A stretch of 64,000 bases of DNA from Thermoflavifilum aggregans (GCF_002797735.1 NZ_PGFG01000001.1:1550001-1614000), one strand, 5' to 3'; numbered from the stretch's first letter, positions 14,915-24,076 are shown. The notes: generated by a model not told the origin, from the letters alone. Numbers and translations are program-made.

Positions 14915-16629
14915 ATACAGCTCTCCAGAATCCTGCATCTGCGGCAGGGGAAGCTGCTTGGGTTTCAGCTGTTGAGCAGCTTTACCGGTTGTCCGAAGGC
15001 TGGATAGATGAGGCTTTGCTTCGGGAACTGAATGCATTCAGGCAAAAAGCTCTCGAACAGCACTTTTATCTGGTGATGGTAGGCTCATTCAAGCGTGGCA
15101 AATCATCCTTAATCAATGCCATGCTGGGTGTGGATCTGGCGCCTGTAGCCGTTGTGCCGCTTACCGCAATTATTACCTTGTTTGAATATGCAGATGAAGC
15201 TTTTGCTGAAGTGCATTTTACCCACGAATCACCGCAGCGTATTACATTGAATGAGATTGCCGAATATGTTACGGAAGAAAAAAATCCCCAAAACATCAAA
15301 CGGGTATCTTACGTGCGGATTGGATATCCGGCAGGTTTGCTGCGCGAAGTGAGCATTGTGGATACACCCGGCGTGGGTTCTGCATTTGAACACAACACTC
15401 AGACCACGCTTTCCTTTGTACCCAAAATTGATGCAGCCCTTTTTGTATGCAGTGCCGATACGCCTGTTTCCAGGGCCGATCTGGAATTCCTGCAAACCCT
15501 GCGTGCACATGTGCCCCGCATTTTGTTTGTATTAAACAAGGCTGATCTGCTGAGTGAAAAAGAACTCATCGATATATTGCAATATAACAGGCAACAGGTG
15601 AGCGTGGCCATTGGTGCCGATGATCATTTCAGCTGGCACGTGGTCTCATGCAAATCCCCGACAGAAAAATATGCCGTACAACACCTCGTTTCTTCCCTGC
15701 AGCAGCTGATCCGTACTGAGAAAAAACAGATACTGGATCAGTCGCTTCGACACCAGTATCGTATGCTGTATAATCAGATAAGCATGCAATTGCGGCTTCA
15801 GCAGGAAACTTTGCTGATGCCTTTGCATGAATTGGAGCAGAAACAACAGCAATTGCAGCAATCCATGTCTTTGATGCAAAGCCGGCAGGAAGAATTTGAA
15901 AGCCTGGTAAACAGCCGTATCCGTTACATTCGCCAGCAGGTAGATGAAACCATTCAATCGCTTACCCAACAGTTGCGCCAGCAATTGCAAGAAAAATATC
16001 TGCAACAATCATCGTCTGTATGGAAAGCCATGCAGCATCAGGGTTTTCAATCGTTTCAGGAACAACAAACCCACCAACTGATTGAAGCTTTCCAGCGAGT
16101 GAAATCACAATTGGAACAAACTACCCGTGAACAATTCAGCGAATTACTGGAAACCTATGCATCGCGCTCACAGACATTTCTACATGAACTTACGCAACAT
16201 CTGAAATCTCTGTTGGGTGTAGATTTTCATCTTATTGCAGACCAATTTGATCTGGATGTATATACAGCATTCTATTTTGATTATGGCAAAGGATTGTCTG
16301 CCGCATATATTCCTCCTCCTTTCTGGATAAAATGGATGCCAGCATCATGGGCCATCAGACAATATCTGAAGAAATTATATCATCATTATCAACAGCTGCT
16401 TACCACCAATGCATCGGCTATTATTTACGATCTGCAGTACAAGATTCAGGAATCTTTCCGGAAGTTTCAATATGATCTGCATGCACATCTTGAGCTGCTG
16501 TTGAACCGCATTCAGCAAATTATTGATGATACATTGAAGCATCGCAGGGAGCACAGCAGCCAGGTGCAGCAACGTCTCAGCGCTATTGAAAAGCGTTTGC
16601 ATGAATTGTCTGCATGGAAAATTGTGTAA
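14893..16629 (+). CDS. Dynamin-like GTPase
   Basis: The 578-residue protein has a dynamin-type G domain: P-loop GSFKRGKSS (residues 64-72), switch Thr within VPLTAIIT, DTPGVGS (157-163) and NKAD (215-218). A long Gln-rich coiled-coil (ELEQKQQQLQQSMSLMQ onward) follows, then a hydrophobic patch near residue 475 (AAYIPPPFWIKWMP) that could insert in membrane, like the paddle of bacterial dynamin-like proteins. ATG 14893 is chosen because the alternative GTG nine codons upstream lies deeper inside the MFS gene. Bacterial dynamins remodel or protect membranes under stress. The link to fluoride is by operon position only. Confidence 0.85.
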   Translation: MEQKPILNTALQNPASAAGEAAWVSAVEQLYRLSEGWIDEALLRELNAFRQKALEQHFYLVMVGSFKRGKSSLINAMLGVDLAPVAVVPLTAIITLFEYADEAFAEVHFTHESPQRITLNEIAEYVTEEKNPQNIKRVSYVRIGYPAGLLREVSIVDTPGVGSAFEHNTQTTLSFVPKIDAALFVCSADTPVSRADLEFLQTLRAHVPRILFVLNKADLLSEKELIDILQYNRQQVSVAIGADDHFSWHVVSCKSPTEKYAVQHLVSSLQQLIRTEKKQILDQSLRHQYRMLYNQISMQLRLQQETLLMPLHELEQKQQQLQQSMSLMQSRQEEFESLVNSRIRYIRQQVDETIQSLTQQLRQQLQEKYLQQSSSVWKAMQHQGFQSFQEQQTHQLIEAFQRVKSQLEQTTREQFSELLETYASRSQTFLHELTQHLKSLLGVDFHLIADQFDLDVYTAFYFDYGKGLSAAYIPPPFWIKWMPASWAIRQYLKKLYHHYQQLLTTNASAIIYDLQYKIQESFRKFQYDLHAHLELLLNRIQQIIDDTLKHRREHSSQVQQRLSAIEKRLHELSAWKIV

Positions 16630-16631
16630 TT

Positions 16632-17957
16632 ATGGACATCCAAACATTATACGATCTGGATATTTTCACACATGATGCAGATAGCAGCAGTGTGTATGAA
16701 CACATTCATCGCTTTACGCTGACCACTGGCGGAAAAGAGGCCCTGCAGCGACGCATGCTTCATCCTATTTTTGATTATGAATATGTGTGTCGTGTGCAAC
16801 AAACCATTTTGTTTTTTATGCAACGACTGGATGAATGGAAAACATCTTTTCATCCACAGGAAATCAAATACATCGAAGAGTATTTTCACAGCAATATCAC
16901 GCCGCTTGATCCGCAGGCCGGCTGGTGGACGAGAGCTTGGTATATCATGCGCTATGGTGCGGATTATGCCTTTATTGAAGGTAGCATTCGGCGGCTGGGA
17001 GTGTTTATCAGAAAACTATCGGATTTTATCCGGATGCATGCACATCATGATTCGGCGGAAACATTGGACGATCTGCATCGTGTATGCTCAGCCATTTATG
17101 CCGATGAATCTAAAGGATGGCTGGCAACGGCCAGAAATGGCGATTTGAAAAGTAATCAGTTGTTTTATCTGGATCATTTTATCAGATCTGTCCATCGCAA
17201 AGAATTTCAATTTATTCTGGATGGTTTTTATGAATTGGATGCATGGTTTGCCATGGCGCAAGCTACGGTGGAATACAGGCTGGTGATGCCGCACATAGGC
17301 AATCCCGGCGAGCCGCTGGAAATACAAGGATTGTATCATCTGTTTCTTCCCCATGCGGTGCGCAATGACCTGTATATGGATACCCGGCATCATCTAATTT
17401 TTCTCACCGGACCCAATATGGCCGGCAAATCTACATTTCTGAAAGCCGCAGGTATTTGTGTGTATCTGGCACATCTGGGCATGGGCGTACCGGCTGAAAG
17501 CGCTTCTGTTCCGGTGTTTGATGATTTGTTTACTGATATCTACATTACCGATAAGGTGGAGGAAGGGTACAGTTATTTTTTTAACGAAGTACGCCGTATT
17601 CGTCAGCTGGCTGAACAATTGCGTACGGGAAAACGCTTGTTTGTGCTGATGGATGAAATGTTTCGGGGCACCAATGTGCAGGATGCTTTTGACTGTTCGC
17701 TGGCTGTGGTAGAGCGTCTGGTAACTTTCCGGAATACCTTTATTCTCCTAGCCTCGCATCTCGTGGAACTGGCACATGCCCTTGAAAAACAATCAGATAT
17801 CCGGTTTTACTATTTTGATGCAACAGTGGAGAACCAGCAGCCCCGCTTCAGCTATCAGAAAAAAGAAGGTATTTCCGAATTGCGTTTAGGAAAACTGATT
17901 CTGGAACAGCAGCAAGTATTGAACCTGTTAGGCGCCGGGCAGGATACTACAGGATAG
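16632..17957 (+). CDS. MutS-like ATPase lacking the mismatch-recognition domain
   Basis: The 441-residue protein contains the MutS lever/clamp core (TTGGKEALQRRMLHP) and the ATPase domain with Walker A GPNMAGKST near residue 260, Walker B LFVLMDEMFRGTN near 339, and ASHLVELA. It lacks the N-terminal domain with the Phe-x-Glu mismatch reader, so it is not canonical MutS. Such short MutS relatives are widespread in Bacteroidota and have unclear function. It starts two bases after the GTPase stop codon and closes the ten-gene fluoride run. From memory, MutS-like genes have been listed among genes near fluoride riboswitches, which supports a real functional link. Confidence 0.88.
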   Translation: MDIQTLYDLDIFTHDADSSSVYEHIHRFTLTTGGKEALQRRMLHPIFDYEYVCRVQQTILFFMQRLDEWKTSFHPQEIKYIEEYFHSNITPLDPQAGWWTRAWYIMRYGADYAFIEGSIRRLGVFIRKLSDFIRMHAHHDSAETLDDLHRVCSAIYADESKGWLATARNGDLKSNQLFYLDHFIRSVHRKEFQFILDGFYELDAWFAMAQATVEYRLVMPHIGNPGEPLEIQGLYHLFLPHAVRNDLYMDTRHHLIFLTGPNMAGKSTFLKAAGICVYLAHLGMGVPAESASVPVFDDLFTDIYITDKVEEGYSYFFNEVRRIRQLAEQLRTGKRLFVLMDEMFRGTNVQDAFDCSLAVVERLVTFRNTFILLASHLVELAHALEKQSDIRFYYFDATVENQQPRFSYQKKEGISELRLGKLILEQQQVLNLLGAGQDTTG

Positions 17958-18065
17958 TTGAATGCGTGAATCTCTCTAATTTTCACCCCGCAAATGCAGA
18001 TGCCGGCGACGGTAGTATTTGCTGCGCGTTGTCAAACTTCATTTTTATTGCATTTAAATACATGA

Positions 18066-20204
18066 ATGGTGATGGAACCCGTAATGAAAGACACATTCAG
18101 GCATGTGAGCTATCTGTGGGATGACAATTACGCCGCCAAGCTGGCTGGCGACGAGGTGGCTCTGTTGATTTATCGTTCCAACCTGCTGGGTGCCGATCTC
18201 AGGCTCACGAATTATGCCGGCGGAAATACCAGTTGCAAAACCCTGGAACCCGATCTGGTTACAGGCGAAGAAGTACCCGTGCTCTGGGTCAAAGGATCGG
18301 GTGGAGATTTGGGCACGTTGACGCGGAAAGGCTTGGCAGCCCTGTATCTGCAGCGCCTAGAGGCATTGAAGAAAAAATATCGCGGTCTGGCATATGAAGA
18401 TGAAATGGTGCCTCTGTTTACTCATTGCTTGTACGATCCGCATTCACAGGCGCCATCCATTGATACGCCTCTACATGCTTTTCTCCCGCATAAGCACGTG
18501 GATCACCTGCATCCCGATGCTGTGATTGCAATTGCCGCTTCCAAAGACGGTCGGGCTATCATGCAGGAAATTTATGGCAATGATCTGGCCTGGATCGACT
18601 GGCAAAGGCCGGGCTTTGATCTGGGTTTGAAAATGGAACAGGTTTATCGTGATAATCCGCATATCAAAGGCATTATTCTGGGTGGTCATGGGCTCTTTAG
18701 CTGGGGCGAAACGGCTTACGAGAGCTATGTGAATACGCTTGGTATCATTGAAAAAGCGGCTGCTTTCCTGGAAAAGCATTATAGCAAAAAACGGCCGGTA
18801 TTTGGTGGCGTGAAGGTGGCTGAAATACCTGCACAGCAACGCCGTGCTATGGCGGTTCGTATCATGCCTTTTCTGCGGGCGCAGGCTTCTTCCCATCAGC
18901 GCATGATTGGCCATTTTACCGATGATCAGGATGTGCTGGAATTTGTGAACAGTGCCGATCTGGAACGGCTAGCGCCCATGGGTACCAGCTGTCCGGATCA
19001 TTTTCTGCGTACCAAAATCCGCCCGCTGGTGCTGCAGCTGAAAGGTGATGTACTCAGCCAGAGTGACGAAGAACTGCGTCAGCAACTGATGCCTCAGTTT
19101 GAAGCCTACCGGAAGGCCTACACAGCTTATTACGAGCAGCACAGGCAGCCGGATAGTCCGCCCATGCGCGATCCCAATCCCGTCATCATCCTTTGGCCGG
19201 GCGTAGGTATGTTTGCTTTTGCCAAAGACAAACCTACCGCCCGCATATCGGCTGAGTTTTACCAGAATGCCATTCATGTGATGAAAGGCGCAGAAGCTGT
19301 CTCTACGTATGTTTCTCTCCCGGAAGGGGAAGCCTTTCGCATTGAATACTGGCAACTGGAAGAAGCCAAGCTGAAGCGGCTGCCACCGGAAAAGCCATTG
19401 TCGCGGAAAATTGCTGTAATTACGGGTGGATCGGGCGGTATTGGCAGGGCTATTGCCGAAAAACTGGCTGCTGCCGGCGCCTGTGTGGTAATCAGTGATA
19501 TTGATGATCAGGCATTGCAAACAACTCTTGAAGAGATGAAGCAAAAGTATGGTCGTGATGTGTGTGCTGCTGCTAGGGCCGATGTGCGGGATGAGCAACA
19601 GGTGCGGGAAGTGTTTGCTTATACCATTTTGCAATACGGCGGAGTGGATATTCTGGTTAATTGCGCCGGTCTTTCCATTTCAAAAAGCCTGGTGGATACC
19701 ACGCTTGACGACTGGAATATTTTGCAGGATGTGTTGGTGAAGGGACAGTTTTTGATGAGTCGGGAGGCTGTAACTTGGATGCGGCGGCAGCTGCCTGAGA
19801 TTGTGGGATGTGATATCGTGAATATCGTGAGCAAAAATGCCCTGGTGGCTGGTCCCGATAATGTAGCTTATGGTTCGGCCAAAGCTGCCCAGCTGCACAT
19901 GTCGCGCCTGTTGGCTGCTGAGTTGGGAAAGGATAAAATTCGGGTAAATGTGGTGAATCCCGACGCTGTGATCCGCGGCAGCAAAATCTGGGAAAGCGGA
20001 TGGGCCGAAGGTCGGGCCAAAGCCTATGGTGTCAGGGTGGAAGATCTCCCTGCTTTTTATGCCCGCCGCACCCTGCTGAACGAAGAAATTCATGCGGAGG
20101 ATATCGCCAATGCGGTGTTTGCTTTTGTAGGCGGATTGCTTTCGAAGAGTACCGGTAATGTATTGAACGTGGATGGAGGCGTAGCCGCCGCTTTTGTACG
20201 TTAA
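18066..20204 (+). CDS. rhaD: Bifunctional rhamnulose-1-phosphate aldolase / short-chain dehydrogenase
   Basis: This 712-residue fusion has an N-terminal class II aldolase domain (NYAGGNTSCKT, VKGSGGDLGTL, the zinc-site HLHPDAV and GGHGLFSWG). A C-terminal SDR domain starts near residue 440: TGGSGGIGRAIAEKLA, NCAGLS, and YGSAKAAQ with Tyr-Lys catalytic pair. The aldolase splits rhamnulose-1-phosphate into DHAP and L-lactaldehyde, and the dehydrogenase then oxidises or reduces the aldehyde. It is followed by the rhamnose isomerase and kinase genes (18 and 22 bases apart), so it is the first gene of a rhamnose operon. It lies 108 bases after the fluoride run. Confidence 0.93.
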   Translation: MVMEPVMKDTFRHVSYLWDDNYAAKLAGDEVALLIYRSNLLGADLRLTNYAGGNTSCKTLEPDLVTGEEVPVLWVKGSGGDLGTLTRKGLAALYLQRLEALKKKYRGLAYEDEMVPLFTHCLYDPHSQAPSIDTPLHAFLPHKHVDHLHPDAVIAIAASKDGRAIMQEIYGNDLAWIDWQRPGFDLGLKMEQVYRDNPHIKGIILGGHGLFSWGETAYESYVNTLGIIEKAAAFLEKHYSKKRPVFGGVKVAEIPAQQRRAMAVRIMPFLRAQASSHQRMIGHFTDDQDVLEFVNSADLERLAPMGTSCPDHFLRTKIRPLVLQLKGDVLSQSDEELRQQLMPQFEAYRKAYTAYYEQHRQPDSPPMRDPNPVIILWPGVGMFAFAKDKPTARISAEFYQNAIHVMKGAEAVSTYVSLPEGEAFRIEYWQLEEAKLKRLPPEKPLSRKIAVITGGSGGIGRAIAEKLAAAGACVVISDIDDQALQTTLEEMKQKYGRDVCAAARADVRDEQQVREVFAYTILQYGGVDILVNCAGLSISKSLVDTTLDDWNILQDVLVKGQFLMSREAVTWMRRQLPEIVGCDIVNIVSKNALVAGPDNVAYGSAKAAQLHMSRLLAAELGKDKIRVNVVNPDAVIRGSKIWESGWAEGRAKAYGVRVEDLPAFYARRTLLNEEIHAEDIANAVFAFVGGLLSKSTGNVLNVDGGVAAAFVR

Positions 20205-20221
20205 CCTTTTAACTGCAAACC

Positions 20222-21505
20222 ATGAGACTATCATCAGACCAGATTCAGGCATGCAATGAGCCTCTGCTGCACAGGCATCAGCAGGCATTTGCCCGGTTGT
20301 CGGAATACTTGGAGGCAGAAGGTTTTCAGCCTGAGGCCCTGATTGCTCAGATCCGGCAATTGCAGATTGCTATTCCCAGCTGGGCGCTGGGTACTGGAGG
20401 AACGCGCTTTGGCCGTTTTCCTATCGGCGGTGAGCCGCGCAATCTGGAAGAAAAAATCGAAGATGTAGGCCTGCTGCATGCACTGAACCGGGCCAGTGGG
20501 GCCATTTCCCTGCATATTCCCTGGGATATCCCTTGGGATGCAGCGCATATTCGCAGCCTGGCTGCTGGGCTGGGATTGAAATTTGACGCAGTGAATTCCA
20601 ACACATTTCAAGATCAGCCCGATCAGCCGTTGTCCTATAAATTCGGCTCACTTTGCCATACTGATCCGGCTGTACGTCGCCAGGCCATTGACCACAACAT
20701 CGAAGTCATCCGCTACGGTGAAGCATTGGGCAGTCATTGCCTTTCGGTGTGGCTGGCCGATGGCAGTAATTTCCCTGGCCAGCGCAGCTTTGTACAGGCT
20801 TTTCAAAATACCCTTTCCTCCCTACAGGAAATTTATGCAGAGCTGCCCGACGACTGGATCATGCTGGTGGAATACAAGCCCTACGAACCGAATTTCTATT
20901 CCACTGTGATTCAGGATTGGGGAACTGCTTTTCTGCTGTCTCAGAAGCTGGGGCCCAAAGCCCGTGTGCTGGTGGATCTGGGGCATCATTTGCCGAACAC
21001 CAACATCGAACAGATCGTGGCTACCCTGATGATGGAAGACCGGCTTGGAGGGTTTCATTTCAATGATTCTAAATATGGTGATGATGATCTCACGGTGGGC
21101 AGCATCAGGCCTTACCAATTGTTTCTGATTTTCCATGAACTCGTGCAAGGATTGCAGAGCCGCAACAGGTCAGTGGATACCCTTGCGTGGATGATTGATG
21201 CCAGCCACAACACCAAGGATCCGCTTGAAGACTTGTTGCAATCCGTTGAAGCCATTCAACTGGCTTTTGCACAAGCATTGATCGTCAACCGAAAAGCACT
21301 AGGAGAGGCTCAGCAACAAAATGATGTAGCCTGGTGCCAGGAGCTGATGCAGGGCGCTTTCCGGACAGATCTCCGTCCGCTGATTGCCGAAGCTAGGCTG
21401 CAGGCGGGTGGCGCCATATCTCCGCTGCAAACCTATCGCCAGTTGCAGGTACGGCAGCAACTCATTGCACAACGCGGTAAAAAAGCAGTGGCTACAGGCT
21501 TGTGA
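20222..21505 (+). CDS. rhaI: L-rhamnose isomerase (Pseudomonas-type)
   Basis: The 427-residue TIM-barrel sugar isomerase matches the RhaI type and not E. coli RhaA: IAIPSWALGTGGTRFGRFPIGGEPRNLEEKIEDV, AISLHIPWD, VNSNTFQD, LVDLGHHLPNTNIEQIVA and GGFHFNDSKYGDDDLTVGSIRPYQLF. These segments hold the metal-binding His, Asp and Glu residues. It converts L-rhamnose to L-rhamnulose in the cytoplasm. It sits between the aldolase-dehydrogenase and the kinase, so the three genes cover the whole route from rhamnose to DHAP and lactaldehyde or its product. Confidence 0.92.
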   Translation: MRLSSDQIQACNEPLLHRHQQAFARLSEYLEAEGFQPEALIAQIRQLQIAIPSWALGTGGTRFGRFPIGGEPRNLEEKIEDVGLLHALNRASGAISLHIPWDIPWDAAHIRSLAAGLGLKFDAVNSNTFQDQPDQPLSYKFGSLCHTDPAVRRQAIDHNIEVIRYGEALGSHCLSVWLADGSNFPGQRSFVQAFQNTLSSLQEIYAELPDDWIMLVEYKPYEPNFYSTVIQDWGTAFLLSQKLGPKARVLVDLGHHLPNTNIEQIVATLMMEDRLGGFHFNDSKYGDDDLTVGSIRPYQLFLIFHELVQGLQSRNRSVDTLAWMIDASHNTKDPLEDLLQSVEAIQLAFAQALIVNRKALGEAQQQNDVAWCQELMQGAFRTDLRPLIAEARLQAGGAISPLQTYRQLQVRQQLIAQRGKKAVATGL

Positions 21506-21527
21506 TTCCTTTGCCATATTTTTCACC

Positions 21528-22850
21528 ATGGGAAAAATACCTTGCATAGCCGTATTCGATATTGGCCGGACAAACAAAAAATTTCTGCTTTTCAATACCC
21601 GATATCAGCCGGTATTCCAGGCCAGTGAAGCTATTCCCGATATTGAGGATGAAGATGGAGAACCCTGTGAAGATATTCACGCTATTACCCGCTGGATGAA
21701 GGATGTATGGCAACAGGCAGAGCAGCTGCAGGATGTCCGGATTCTGGCTCTGAATTTTTCAGCCCATGGTGCGGGGTTGGTTCATCTCGATGAAGCCGGC
21801 AAAATAGTGGGGCACTTGTATTCGTATATCAAACCCTTTCCTGACAGGCTCAGGCAGCAGTTTTTTGACACCTATGGCCCGGAAGCAGAGCTTTGTCTGA
21901 GCACGGCCTCACCCTATCTGGGTATGCTCAACAGCGGTTTGCAGCTTTACTGGCTCAAATATGCCAGGCCGGAATTGTTTCACCGGATTGCCTGCAGCCT
22001 GCATCTGCCGCAGTACTGTGCGTATGTATTTACCGGGCGCATGTGCAGCGAATATACCAGCATTGGCTGCCATACGATGATGTGGGATTATGAACGAAAG
22101 GATTATCATCACTGGTTAAAGGCAGAAGGGCTTGAGCGTTTGCTGGCACCGGTGGTTACCTCAAAATGGTTTGGCTACACGCGCTATCAGGATGGCATGA
22201 TTCCGGTAGGCACAGGGCTGCACGATAGCTCAGCGGCCTTATTGGCTTATCTCAGCGCCGATACCGAACCTTTCCTGCTGCTTTCCACCGGTACTTGGGG
22301 CATCACTTTAAACCCATTCACTGAAAACCTGCTCACGCCGGAAGAACTGGCCAACGATTGCCTGCTTTATATGCTGCCCTCCGGACAGCCGGTGAAAGCC
22401 TCGCGCTATTTTCTCGGGTATTTTCACGATGAACAGTTGAAACGCATTTCTGCACATTTTCATCTTCAAACCCATGAAATCTTTCAACGTACAGCAAGCT
22501 ATATTGCATTGCATAACGATTGGATAAATAATCAAGCTGAAGCAGATTTTGTGAGAAATCCTGACATGCTCGCTCGGTATGAAACGGCTGAACAGGCTTA
22601 TCTGGCCTGCCTGCGTCCTTTGGTAGCAGCTCAGGTAAAAGCCATCAGGCTGGCAGCGGAACACAAGCCGCTGAATTGCAAACTTTACGTAGATGGCGGA
22701 TTCACACGCAATGAAGCTTTCATGCAATTGCTGCAGCATTTGCTACCGGAGGCCCGCATTTCCACTTCACAGCTTTCAGAAGGCAGCCTGCTGGGTGTTG
22801 CCCTTTATCTTGATGCATTTGCTGAATCTCAGCAGCATTGCCGGGCTTAA
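21528..22850 (+). CDS. rhaB: FGGY-family carbohydrate kinase (rhamnulokinase-like)
   Basis: The 440-residue kinase has FGGY-family marks: an N-terminal ATPase-fold strand (AVFDIGRTNKKFLLF), LNFSAHGAGLVHLD, GTGLHDSSAALLAYL, LLSTGTWG and the C-terminal KLYVDGGFTRNEAFMQLL. It phosphorylates the sugar made by the upstream isomerase, in this context rhamnulose. ATG 21528 lies 22 bases after rhaI and gives the expected N-terminus. The family also includes fuculokinases, so the substrate rests on neighbourhood. The stop codon overlaps the convergent regulator gene by four bases, leaving no room for a terminator. Confidence 0.85.
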   Translation: MGKIPCIAVFDIGRTNKKFLLFNTRYQPVFQASEAIPDIEDEDGEPCEDIHAITRWMKDVWQQAEQLQDVRILALNFSAHGAGLVHLDEAGKIVGHLYSYIKPFPDRLRQQFFDTYGPEAELCLSTASPYLGMLNSGLQLYWLKYARPELFHRIACSLHLPQYCAYVFTGRMCSEYTSIGCHTMMWDYERKDYHHWLKAEGLERLLAPVVTSKWFGYTRYQDGMIPVGTGLHDSSAALLAYLSADTEPFLLLSTGTWGITLNPFTENLLTPEELANDCLLYMLPSGQPVKASRYFLGYFHDEQLKRISAHFHLQTHEIFQRTASYIALHNDWINNQAEADFVRNPDMLARYETAEQAYLACLRPLVAAQVKAIRLAAEHKPLNCKLYVDGGFTRNEAFMQLLQHLLPEARISTSQLSEGSLLGVALYLDAFAESQQHCRA

Positions 22851-23872
22851 AGAGAATTCCGGCGAATCAGATGAAAGGCATTCTTGATTCTTTGTTCTCT
22901 TTTTTCCAAAATAATCTGTGCGGCCAGCCTGCCCATCTGTTCGTGATCAGTGGTGATGACGGTGATGCCATCCAGCAGAATTTCTTTTAAAGGCGTTTCA
23001 TTGTAGGAAATGATGCCGACATCTTTTCCGATTTCCCATTGACGTGAACGGCAGAGTTTGATCAGATTCACCAGATCGGTTTCTTCAATCACCACATAAG
23101 CTTCTCCTTTTTGTACCGGTGTGTGGGATGAAATTTCGCGGATAATATCAAAATCGAAATTGGTTTCCAGACAAAATCGTTTGAAGCCGCGCATAATTTC
23201 AGGAGGGTAAGGGATGATTTCCGGGAACACCAGAATCAATTCCTGATAACGTCTCAACATATCTTCCGCCTCATACAAGGCATGGCAGATGTCCATTTCA
23301 AAATCCTGATAAACAGCACCAAATACGGATTTAAGCTGGGGTAAATTCCGGTCAAGCAGAATCAGTTTTTCCGGAGGAATTTGTTGCAATACTTGCAATG
23401 CCAGGTCGGTATCTTCATAAAAATGCGGCATCACCACGTAATAATCGTATAATCCCAATGTATTTTGCACCAGCGATTCAAAAATATGTGCGTTGAAATG
23501 ATGGATATACAAATCTACTTTGGCCGATTCGCCCAGGGTGCGTACAAAGCTGTTATAAATCTGTTTTTTGTAATTGCTGATTTTGTTAAACAGCAGCATC
23601 ACACGCAGTTGGGACTGAATGTCGGTGCGGCTGATAAAATATCCTTTGCCTTTAACGGATGTGATGATGCCGCGCCGGCGCAGCTCCCGATAGGCTTTTT
23701 CAACTGTATCGCGAGATAGCAGAAATTCTTCGCTCAGTTCGTTTATTGACGGAACCCTTTGTCCGCGATGCAACTTGCGAGTTCGGATGGCATCAATCAC
23801 TGCATCCACAATCTGCAGGTATTTGGGATTGGCATCCTCAAATTCAATCATGAAAGGAGTTTCCATGTGCAT
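22847..23872 (-). CDS. GntR-type regulator with LacI-like sensor domain
   Basis: The 341-residue protein has an N-terminal winged helix of GntR type (KYLQIVDAVIDAIRTRKLHRGQRVPSINELSEEFLLSRDTVEKAYRELRRRG, read in pieces). A periplasmic-binding-like sensor domain follows, ending GISYNETPLKEILLDGITVITTDHEQMGRLAAQIIL. This architecture is that of B. subtilis AraR. ATG 23872 is chosen over a longer frame to 24025 because the winged helix then begins at the usual place and the upstream palindrome stays non-coding. It lies between the rhamnose operon (convergent) and a GH2-MFS unit (divergent) and probably controls one or both. The ligand is not known. Confidence 0.88.
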   Translation of the reverse strand: MHMETPFMIEFEDANPKYLQIVDAVIDAIRTRKLHRGQRVPSINELSEEFLLSRDTVEKAYRELRRRGIITSVKGKGYFISRTDIQSQLRVMLLFNKISNYKKQIYNSFVRTLGESAKVDLYIHHFNAHIFESLVQNTLGLYDYYVVMPHFYEDTDLALQVLQQIPPEKLILLDRNLPQLKSVFGAVYQDFEMDICHALYEAEDMLRRYQELILVFPEIIPYPPEIMRGFKRFCLETNFDFDIIREISSHTPVQKGEAYVVIEETDLVNLIKLCRSRQWEIGKDVGIISYNETPLKEILLDGITVITTDHEQMGRLAAQIILEKREQRIKNAFHLIRRNSL

Positions 23873-23889
23873 TGGTATTAAACCTTCTT

Positions 23890-23909
23890 TCACCGGAAAA
23901 TACCGGTGA
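23890..23909. promoter_or_regulatory. Palindrome TCACCGG-N6-CCGGTGA, likely operator of the GntR-type regulator
   Basis: Two perfect seven-base arms separated by six A/T-rich bases lie 17 bases upstream of the regulator start codon. The spacing puts the arms on one DNA face, as expected for a dimeric winged-helix protein. A single copy of the same half-site with two further matching bases, TCACCGGAA, occurs at 24077-24085 just before the divergent GH2 gene. Autoregulation plus control of GH2 is inferred. Confidence 0.5.
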
Positions 23910-23984
23910 TCCGTTTTCAACGTCAGCGATAATATTACAAAATATTTCCATTTTGGGGATGAAAATTTACGCAATCGTTCCCGG

Positions 23985-24017
23985 AAATGACCCACATTCG
24001 TATAGCAAGGGTCATTT
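23985..24017. repeat. Inverted repeat AAATGACCC-N15-GGGTCATTT
   Basis: Nine perfect paired bases (23985-23993 with 24009-24017) flank a 15-base spacer in the region between the divergent regulator and GH2 genes. It could be a second operator or a hairpin in a leader. It has no U-run that would make it an intrinsic terminator for either strand beyond a short T-stretch. Confidence 0.4.
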
Positions 24018-24076
24018 TTCAGCAACTTACGCCAATCACATCTGTTTCCCGACAGAAAAGAAAAATTGTATCTTTC

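Noticed and set aside
23873-24025. N-terminal extension of the GntR-type regulator to 24025
   Set aside because: The extra 51 residues have no family similarity, would overlap the operator-like palindrome and would push the winged helix far from the N-terminus.
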